Below, one piece after another: positions 7,839 through 13,066 of a stretch of DNA of 13,066 nt. The notes below the pieces were generated by a model. The model worked only from the letters and a program-made list of their open reading frames with translations, did not search any database and was not told the origin of the DNA. A program made the translations under genes and the position numbers. The stretch's first letter is position 1. The number at the start of each line of letters is the position of its first letter. Source of the DNA: JBFWVD01 sp050246915 (GTDB lineage: Bacteria > Actinomycetota > Acidimicrobiia > Acidimicrobiales > Ilumatobacteraceae); contig JBFWVD010000116.1 of the NCBI GenBank assembly GCA_050246915.1, positions 1 through 13,066 of the forward strand. Direction: 5' to 3'.

Positions 7839-9215
7839 ATGACGTTGTGGCATGGGCGATTCGGCTCCGGGCCTTCAGATGAGTTGATGGCCTACACCGT
7901 CAGCCTGCCGTTCGACCGGCGCCTCGCCGGCGACGACATCGAAGGCTCGCGTGCTCACGTGCGCGGACTGGTTCGAGGCGGTCTTCTCGACGACACCGAA
8001 GCGTCGGCGATCTTCGTTGCTCTCGATACGGTGTCGCATGAGCTGGGACAGGGCATGTTCGAGTTCGTGGCGTCGGATGAGGACATCCACACGGCGATCG
8101 AGCGGCGCGTCACCGAGTTGGCCGGCGCGGCAGGAGCCAAGCTCCACACCGGCCGAAGCCGCAACGACCAGTGCGCCACCGATCTGCGGCTGTGGTGCAA
8201 GCGGGAGTTGCGACATGTCGCGCAACGGCTGGTGGCATTGCAGCAGGTGCTGCTGCGTCGGGCGGAAGAGGCGGGCGATTCGTACCTACCCGGCTACACC
8301 CATATGCAGCGCGCGCAACCCATCTTGCTGGCGCATCATCTGCTGGCCCACGGCTGGGCGTTGGCGCGCGACGTCGACCGCTTGCTGGCCACCATAGAAC
8401 GTCTCGATGTCAGTCCTCTGGGCGCTGGTGCGCTCGCCGGATCGTCGCTGCCGCTCGATCCGCACGGCACCGCGCTCGATCTGGGTTTTGCGCGGGCGTT
8501 CGAGAACTCGCTCGATGCGGTGAGCGATCGCGATCATGTGGCCGAGGCGTTGTTCGATCTCGCCCTCATCGGCGTGCACCTGTCGCGCATCGGTGAGGAG
8601 ATCGTGCTGTGGACCACCGAGGAGTTCGGCTTCGCTCGACTCGACGATGCCTACGCGACCGGCTCGTCGATGCTGCCGCAGAAGAAGAACCCGGACATCG
8701 CCGAGCTTGCCCGCGGCAAGAGCGGTCGACTCATCGGCAACCTCACCGGACTGATGGCCACCCTCAAAGGTCTCCCTCTCGCGTACAACCGCGATCTGCA
8801 GGAGGACAAGGAGCCGCTCTTCGACTCCACCGATCAGGTGCTGCTCGCGCTGAACGCCATCACGGGGATGCTCGACACCATCGTCTTTCGTCACGATCGG
8901 ATGGAGGCGGCCGCCGATGATCCTGCGGCTGCCGCGGTGGATCTGGCGGAGTACCTCGTGTCGCACGGGACGCCGTTCCGTCAGGCCCATGCCATCGTGG
9001 GCGGACTCGTGCGCGAGTCGCTCGAGGGTTCGACGTCGCTGGCCGATCTCACTGCAGCGCATGAGCTGTTGGGTCCGGATGCGGCGAGGTTGCTGGCCCC
9101 GGGCGCTGCTGTGCGCAACCGGACCACCGCAGGTTCCGGCGGACCCGCCGCGTTGGTGGAGCAGATGCGCCGCTTCCACGAGCGCCTCGCCATCGATGCA
9201 GACCGAGTGACGTGA
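7839..9215 (+). CDS. argH: Argininosuccinate lyase
   Basis: ArgH splits argininosuccinate into arginine and fumarate, the final step of arginine synthesis, as a cytosolic homotetramer of the fumarase/aspartase superfamily. The protein has 458 residues, the usual size, and begins with LWHGRFGSGPSDELMAYTVSLPFDRRL as family members do. Substrate-binding HTGRSRNDQ lies near residue 103 and GYTHMQRAQP, with the histidine implicated in catalysis, near 151. The flexible-loop signature GSSMLPQKKNPD begins at G275 and carries the catalytic serine (S276/S277). This is the only arginine gene here without a stop/start overlap to its upstream neighbour; it has its own strong ribosome binding site instead. 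argG, which makes its substrate and often lies just upstream, is not present. The stop overlaps the next gene (GTGA). Confidence 0.97.
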   Translation: MTLWHGRFGSGPSDELMAYTVSLPFDRRLAGDDIEGSRAHVRGLVRGGLLDDTEASAIFVALDTVSHELGQGMFEFVASDEDIHTAIERRVTELAGAAGAKLHTGRSRNDQCATDLRLWCKRELRHVAQRLVALQQVLLRRAEEAGDSYLPGYTHMQRAQPILLAHHLLAHGWALARDVDRLLATIERLDVSPLGAGALAGSSLPLDPHGTALDLGFARAFENSLDAVSDRDHVAEALFDLALIGVHLSRIGEEIVLWTTEEFGFARLDDAYATGSSMLPQKKNPDIAELARGKSGRLIGNLTGLMATLKGLPLAYNRDLQEDKEPLFDSTDQVLLALNAITGMLDTIVFRHDRMEAAADDPAAAAVDLAEYLVSHGTPFRQAHAIVGGLVRESLEGSTSLADLTAAHELLGPDAARLLAPGAAVRNRTTAGSGGPAALVEQMRRFHERLAIDADRVT

Positions 9216-9601
9216 CGATGTTCGAGCATCGAATCCGTGTGCGCTATGGCGAATGCGACATGCAGGGGGTGGTGTTCAACGCCAACTACCTCGTGTACAT
9301 CGACGACACCACCGATACCTGGACCCGCTCGCTCACTGGTGGCGGCCCGGAGGGCTACGGGTACGACTTCATGCTGAAGAAGGCCGAATTGACATGGCAC
9401 AGCCCCGTGCGTTTCGGCGAGTCGATCGACATCAAGGCGCACGTCGGACGATGGGGCAGGACGAGCTTCGATGCGGTCATCACCGGCTCGGTCGACGGTC
9501 GCGCCGCGTTCGACGCGACGATCACCTATGTGATCGTCGCGCTCGGTACCAACGTCCCGACACCGCCCAGCGACGAGTTGCGCACCGCCCTCGGCGGCTG
9601 A
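9212..9601 (+). CDS. YbgC/4HBT-like hotdog acyl-CoA thioesterase
   Basis: This 129-residue protein has the single hotdog-fold layout of the 4-hydroxybenzoyl-CoA thioesterase/YbgC group. The N-terminal motif RYGECDMQGVVFNANYLVYID corresponds to the family's Y.D.D..GvvyhanYl.y, with D16 in the catalytic position. Such enzymes hydrolyse acyl-CoA thioesters; the natural substrate cannot be told from sequence. The GTG at 9212 overlaps the argH stop in the same way as the other operon junctions; an in-frame ATG at 9218 is an alternative start that loses only two residues. Tight coupling to argH suggests cotranscription with the arginine genes, though no metabolic link is obvious. It is followed by a short stem-loop and mpg 21 bases later. 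Confidence 0.85.
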   Translation: MTMFEHRIRVRYGECDMQGVVFNANYLVYIDDTTDTWTRSLTGGGPEGYGYDFMLKKAELTWHSPVRFGESIDIKAHVGRWGRTSFDAVITGSVDGRAAFDATITYVIVALGTNVPTPPSDELRTALGG

Positions 9602-9614
9602 AGCGTCTCGCTTC
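9600..9614 (+). other. Hairpin between thioesterase gene and mpg
   Basis: GAAGCG and CGCTTC form a six-pair stem with a TCT loop, beginning within the thioesterase stop codon and ending eight bases before the mpg ATG. There is no T-run, so it is unlikely to terminate transcription. It might limit mpg translation, since no Shine-Dalgarno motif is visible there. Confidence 0.3.
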
Positions 9615-9622
9615 GCAGCCCG

Positions 9623-10201
9623 ATGACCGACCAGGCATTGTTCCCGCCCGGGTTCTTCGATCGCTCCGCGCTCGAGGTCGCGCCCGATCTGATCGGGTGC
9701 GTGCTGGTGAGCGGGCAGTGTCGGGGGCGCATCGTGGAGGTGGAGGCCTACCTCAACGTCGATGATGCCGCCAGCCACGCTCATCGGGGGATGACGGCGC
9801 GCAACGCCGTGATGTTCGGGCCCTCAGGTCGGCTGTACGTGTACTTCACCTACGGGATGCACTGGTGCGCCAACGTCGTGACCGGACCGCTCCACGACGG
9901 CCAGGCCGTGCTGCTGCGGGGACTGGAGCCGATCGAGGGCCTCGAGATCATGCGGGAGCGACGCCAACGCGCCCGGCGCGATGTCGACCTCACCAACGGT
10001 CCGGCGAAGTTGTGCGAGGCCTTCGGCATCGGCGGAGCCGACAACGGCGCCGATCTCGTCGGCGGTCCGATCCGGCTCGAGCCCCGTTCCGAGTCGATCG
10101 ATCAGCGACTCATCGTGGCATCGCCGCGCATCGGCATCTCCAAGGCCATCGATCAGCCGTGGCGCTGGGCGCTGGCCGGCAACCGCTTCGTCTCTCGCTG
10201 A
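9623..10201 (+). CDS. mpg: 3-methyladenine DNA glycosylase (AAG/MPG family)
   Basis: This base-excision repair enzyme removes alkylated purines such as 3-methyladenine from DNA. Its 192 residues cover the AAG/MPG fold. By comparison with the human enzyme, remembered rather than aligned by program, the key residues are present: the catalytic glutamate E41 in RIVEVEAY, Y43, H52, Y74 in LYVYFTYGM and the minor-groove asparagine N84. LTNGPAKLCEAFGI in the C-terminal half is also typical. The ATG at 9623 gives the usual short N-terminus. It lies 21 bases after the thioesterase gene and may be the last gene of the arginine transcript. The mpg-tyrS neighbourhood is familiar from Mycobacterium, which supports long-standing linkage and not recent transfer. 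Confidence 0.93.
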   Translation: MTDQALFPPGFFDRSALEVAPDLIGCVLVSGQCRGRIVEVEAYLNVDDAASHAHRGMTARNAVMFGPSGRLYVYFTYGMHWCANVVTGPLHDGQAVLLRGLEPIEGLEIMRERRQRARRDVDLTNGPAKLCEAFGIGGADNGADLVGGPIRLEPRSESIDQRLIVASPRIGISKAIDQPWRWALAGNRFVSR

Positions 10202-10205
10202 TGAC

Positions 10206-10224
10206 ACGGCCTCGATCCGGCCGT
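10206..10224 (+). terminator. Weak hairpin after mpg, possible terminator
   Basis: ACGGCC and GGCCGT form a perfect six-pair stem with a seven-base loop starting four bases after the mpg stop. No T-run follows, so this is at best a weak or factor-dependent terminator separating mpg from tyrS. Confidence 0.25.
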
Positions 10225-10285
10225 AGCGGTCGCGGCCCGGCAATGGTTGGGCGTCCGATGTAGCCGGGCTGCGATCATGGGCCCC

Positions 10286-11554
10286 ATGGACTTCTTGGCA
10301 GATCTGCGAGCCCGCGGCCTCGTGCACGACAGCACTGATCCGGCGGTCCTCGCCGCCCGGCTTGCCGAGGGACCGATCTCGATCTACGTGGGGTTCGACC
10401 CGACCGCTGACTCGCTGCACGTCGGGCATCTCCTCGGTCAATTCACGTTGCGTCGCTTCCAGCTGGCTGGCCATCGTCCGTTCGCCTTGGCTGGTGGCGC
10501 CACCGGGATGGTCGGCGATCCCTCGGGCAAGAGCGAGGAGCGCAACCTCCTCGATGCCGAGACGTTGCGGCACAACGTCGAACGCATCGAAGGGCAACTG
10601 CAACGGATCTTGGACTTCGAGCCGGGGCCATGCGGCGCGACGTTGGTGAACAACTTCGACTGGACCGCTCCGGTGGGGATCTTGGAGTTCCTGCGTGACG
10701 TCGGCAAGCACGTCACCGTCAACCAGATGATGGCCAAGGACTCGGTCCGCTCGCGCATGGAAGGCACCGCTGGGATCTCCTACACCGAGTTCAGCTACAT
10801 GCTGTTGCAGGCCAACGACTTCCGTCACCTGTGCCAGCACCACGGTGTCGAGATGCAAGCCGGGGGCTCCGACCAATGGGGGAACATCACCCAAGGCATC
10901 GATCTGATCCGACGGACGTTGGGCCGCAGCGCCTTCGGGCTCACCTGGCCGCTGCTCACCAAGGCCGACGGCACCAAATTCGGCAAGTCGGCCGATGGTG
11001 CGGTGTGGCTCGATCCGCAGCGCACCAGCCCGTACCAGTTCTTCCAGTTCTGGATGGGGGCCGACGACGCAGACGTCGGGCGGCTCCTGCGGCAGTTCAC
11101 GTTCCTCCCCGGCGAAGAGACCGACGCCGTCATCGCCGACCATCTCGCCGCTCCCGAGAAGCGCAACGCCCAACGTCGACTCGCTCAGGAGGTCACACGG
11201 CTGGTCCACGGCCCCGACCAGACCGACGCGGTCGAGGCGGCGGCCCGCATCGTCTTCGGCGAAGATCCCCGTGACGCGACGGCAGCGGTGCTCGAAGCCC
11301 TGGCCGCCGAGCTCCCGAGCACCGTCGTGCCCGAACTCCCGGTCGACCTGAGCCGATTGCTGGTCGACATCGGAATCGCCGGATCGCTTTCCGACGCCCG
11401 TCGCGGCCTGCAACAACGCGCCTTCGCAGTGAACGGGACGAAGGTCACACCCGAGCACGCGATCGCGGCATCCGACCTGCTCAGGGGGCGTTTCCTCATG
11501 GTCAGCAAGGGACGCAAGACACACCACATCGTGGAAATCGCCGATCGGAGTTGA
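10286..11554 (+). CDS. tyrS: Tyrosyl-tRNA synthetase
   Basis: TyrS charges tRNA-Tyr with tyrosine as a cytosolic class I synthetase homodimer. From the ATG at 10286 it has 422 residues, the usual bacterial length. The Rossmann core shows YVGFDPTADSLHVGH with the HIGH-type motif HVGH at residues 45-48, YTEFSYMLLQANDF and GGSDQWGNITQGIDLI, which build the tyrosine pocket, and the KMSKS-type loop KFGKS at 231-235. An S4 RNA-binding domain at about 353-418 (LLVDIGIAGSLSDARRGLQQ) ends the protein. An upstream ATG at 10277 and a TTG at 10247 are in frame, but MDFLADLRARGLV is the normal family start; no clear ribosome binding site favours any of them. The stop codon overlaps a promoter-like -35 hexamer leading toward the rRNA. 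Confidence 0.97.
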   Translation: MDFLADLRARGLVHDSTDPAVLAARLAEGPISIYVGFDPTADSLHVGHLLGQFTLRRFQLAGHRPFALAGGATGMVGDPSGKSEERNLLDAETLRHNVERIEGQLQRILDFEPGPCGATLVNNFDWTAPVGILEFLRDVGKHVTVNQMMAKDSVRSRMEGTAGISYTEFSYMLLQANDFRHLCQHHGVEMQAGGSDQWGNITQGIDLIRRTLGRSAFGLTWPLLTKADGTKFGKSADGAVWLDPQRTSPYQFFQFWMGADDADVGRLLRQFTFLPGEETDAVIADHLAAPEKRNAQRRLAQEVTRLVHGPDQTDAVEAAARIVFGEDPRDATAAVLEALAAELPSTVVPELPVDLSRLLVDIGIAGSLSDARRGLQQRAFAVNGTKVTPEHAIAASDLLRGRFLMVSKGRKTHHIVEIADRS

Positions 11555-11579
11555 CGCATCCGTAACCTGCCGTTATTGT
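11551..11579 (+). promoter_or_regulatory. Candidate rRNA promoter overlapping the tyrS stop
   Basis: TTGACG (11551-11556), which contains the tyrS stop codon, is followed after 17 bases by TATTGT (11574-11579). The hexamers match the housekeeping sigma consensus at 5 of 6 and 4 of 6 positions. This would be the most upstream rRNA promoter, about 510 bases before the 16S gene. It is a sequence match only. Confidence 0.4.
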
Positions 11580-11697
11580 TTCCCCTCGCCCCACGGAGCC
11601 AGCACGACCGGCGAAGTACCGCAGGGGTGGCCGAACAGGCGCAGCGAACGACCGGCTTACGGGCGCTCGAGGCGCACCTCGGAACCACAGCAACTGC

Positions 11698-11754
11698 CCG
11701 AATGGACACGCTGTGAATGTCTCTAGTAGACATTGAATCCCGCCGAACAGCGGG
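11698..11754 (+). repeat. rRNA leader module, copy 1
   Basis: First of two 57-base direct repeats that agree at 51 positions and start 96 bases apart. In order it holds CCGAATGGACACG, the inverted repeat AATGTCTCTAGTAGACATT (11716-11734, arms of seven) and a stem-loop CCCGC-CGAACA-GCGGG (11739-11754). Differences from copy 2 fall in the spacer, in three bases between the two inverted repeats and in one loop base, so both stems are fully preserved. Confidence 0.95.
11703..11732 (+). promoter_or_regulatory. Candidate rRNA promoter in module copy 1
   Basis: TGGACA (11703-11708) and TAGACA (11727-11732) are separated by 18 bases. The -35 is one base from TTGACA, and TAGAC-type -10 hexamers with an 18-base spacer resemble mycobacterial rRNA promoters as I remember them. 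A start about seven bases downstream would place the CCCGC stem-loop at the very 5' end of the transcript. Confidence 0.45.
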
Positions 11755-11793
11755 TGCACGCAAGACACACCGGGTGGCCAAGCCACGAATGGT

Positions 11794-11850
11794 CCGAATG
11801 GACACGGTGAGAATGTCTCTAGTAGACATTAGGTCCCGCCAAACAGCGGG
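11794..11850 (+). repeat. rRNA leader module, copy 2
   Basis: Second copy of the 57-base module, with the same inverted repeat at 11812-11830 and the stem-loop CCCGC-CAAACA-GCGGG at 11835-11850. It is followed by CGCAAC and a run of seven A residues. The module order and both stem sequences are identical to copy 1. Confidence 0.95.
11799..11828 (+). promoter_or_regulatory. Candidate rRNA promoter in module copy 2
   Basis: The same hexamers as in copy 1, TGGACA (11799-11804) and TAGACA (11823-11828), recur with the same 18-base spacer, while two spacer bases differ. Retention of the hexamers supports, but does not prove, tandem promoters. Confidence 0.45.
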
Positions 11851-11863
11851 CGCAACAAAAAAA

Positions 11864-11909
11864 GAGCACCTCCGATTCGTCGTGTGCTCGGACCGCCTTC
11901 GGGCGAGTC
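11864..11909 (+). other. Two stem-loops in the rRNA leader
   Basis: GAGCAC (11864-11869) pairs with GTGCTC (11884-11889) around a 14-base loop. Directly after it GACCGCC (11891-11897) pairs with GGCG and GTC (11902-11909) around the stable tetraloop TTCG, with one bulged A at 11906. They lie upstream of the boxA-like element, where boxB-type hairpins of rRNA antitermination signals are expected. Confidence 0.5.
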
Positions 11910-11940
11910 GCTCCTTGAAAATGGAATAGAGGACGAAAGA

Positions 11941-11959
11941 ACGCCAGTGCGGACGGCGT
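11941..11959 (+). other. Stem-loop upstream of the boxA-like element
   Basis: ACGCC (11941-11945) and GGCGT (11955-11959) pair around a nine-base loop. It is a further small hairpin of the transcribed leader; the role is unknown. Confidence 0.3.
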
Positions 11960-11992
11960 GCTCCGATTCAACGGACCACGTCGACTGTCAAT

Positions 11993-12002
11993 TGCTCTAA
12001 AA
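11993..12002 (+). promoter_or_regulatory. boxA-like antitermination element
   Basis: TTGCTCTAAA resembles the rRNA boxA core TGCTCTTTAA bound by NusB/NusE, and it lies about 100 bases ahead of 16S rRNA, where such elements occur. The overlapping TAAAAT (11998-12003) could also be read as a -10 hexamer, but no -35 is found at a suitable distance, so the boxA reading is preferred. Confidence 0.5.
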
Positions 12003-12040
12003 TACGGGTGAGCGTCAAACCTCACTCGTGTCCGTCAGGA

Positions 12041-12054
12041 CGGTGCTAGCACCG
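12041..12054. other. 14-base perfect palindrome in the rRNA leader
   Basis: CGGTGCTAGCACCG is a perfect palindrome and could fold into a five-pair stem with loop CTAG. It sits about 45 bases before the mature 16S start and may be part of the precursor-processing structure. Confidence 0.45.
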
Positions 12055-12073
12055 AACTGACTCTCTGATCTAA

Positions 12074-12091
12074 CGATCGGTTCGCCGATCG
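12074..12091 (+). other. TTCG-tetraloop hairpin next to the 16S 5' end
   Basis: CGATCGG and CCGATCG form a perfect seven-pair stem closed by the stable TTCG tetraloop, ending about seven bases before the 16S 5' end. A stable hairpin here is likely part of the pre-16S folding or processing region. Confidence 0.6.
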
Positions 12092-12098
12092 GATGGTC

Positions 12099-13066
<968 letters not shown>

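Larger units (their letters stand above)
11555..12098 (+). other. Gene-free 16S rRNA leader region
   Basis: These 544 bases lie between tyrS and 16S rRNA and hold no convincing gene. They contain a candidate promoter at the left end, a stem CGAGG/CCTCG at 11668-11681, two copies of a 57-base module, a stem GTGGC/GCCAC at 11774-11786 between them, a seven-A run at 11857-11863, several stem-loops, a boxA-like element and a palindrome. Base composition is less GC-biased than in the genes. The order promoters, then hairpins, then boxA, then 16S matches the layout expected of an rRNA operon leader. Confidence 0.85.

Noticed and set aside
9824..11527. 567-codon open frame on the minus strand opposite mpg and tyrS
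   Set aside because: It is a by-product of GC-rich codon bias opposite two certain genes. The translation resembles no family and runs across the mpg-tyrS gap.
11622..11700. tRNA-like stretch: TGGCCGAACAGG fits the tRNA box A pattern
   Set aside because: No TTCGA-type box B, no acceptor-stem pairing and no anticodon arm could be found, so a tRNA gene or recognisable remnant is not supported.
11835..11863. Intrinsic terminator formed by the CCCGC stem and the A/T run
   Set aside because: On the + strand the run is of A, not T. On the - strand the T-run comes before the hairpin. Neither orientation gives a terminator.
11717..11929. 70-codon open frame across both leader repeats, with the peptide MSLVDI..R.TAGA present twice
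   Set aside because: The repeat offset of 96 bases happens to keep the frame. There is no ribosome binding site, codon use (CTA, AGA, ACA, AAA) is unlike the neighbouring genes, and the sequence is better explained as rRNA leader with conserved stems.
11915..11930. TTGAAA followed by AATAGA as a promoter
   Set aside because: The two elements are only a few bases apart, and no -10 is present 16-18 bases after TTGAAA.

Overview
The window is chromosomal DNA from a high-GC actinobacterium. The partial 16S rRNA at the right end looks like class Acidimicrobiia (Ilumatobacter/Microthrix-type) to me; this comes from memory of such sequences, not from a search. The gene order (pheS-pheT, arginine genes, mpg, tyrS) is the one I recall from other actinobacteria, including Mycobacterium, so this is mainly conserved core genome. 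I see no phage, transposon, CRISPR or toxin-antitoxin signature.

Layout, all on the + strand. 2-559: small membrane protein built from two DUF4389-like repeats. 560-681: short leader with competing hairpins. 682-4046: pheS-pheT, the two subunits of phenylalanyl-tRNA synthetase, with stop and start overlapping. 4047-4147: a promoter/operator gap with two nearly palindromic ARG-box-like sites. 4148-9215: argC, argB, argD, argR, argH, mostly joined by 4-base stop/start overlaps. 9212-10201: a hotdog-fold thioesterase and a 3-methyladenine DNA glycosylase (mpg), which look like the tail of the same transcript. 10286-11554: tyrS. 11555-12098: a gene-free 16S rRNA leader with a tandemly duplicated promoter-like module, several hairpins and a boxA-like element. 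12099-13066: the first ~970 nt of 16S rRNA, cut by the window end.

How the genes work together. ArgB, ArgC and ArgD carry out three consecutive steps from N-acetylglutamate to N-acetylornithine, and ArgH performs the last step to arginine. ArgR, encoded inside the operon, is the expected arginine-dependent repressor acting at the double site ahead of argC, which gives a closed feedback loop. ArgB has the N-terminal helix typical of arginine-inhibited kinases, so feedback probably also acts on the enzyme. argJ, argF and argG, which usually sit among these genes in actinobacteria, are absent here. PheST, TyrS and the rRNA operon form a translation-related neighbourhood around the arginine genes.

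The two signals most worth a second look are the duplicated module in the rRNA leader (11698-11754 and 11794-11850) and the twin operator at 4070-4103.
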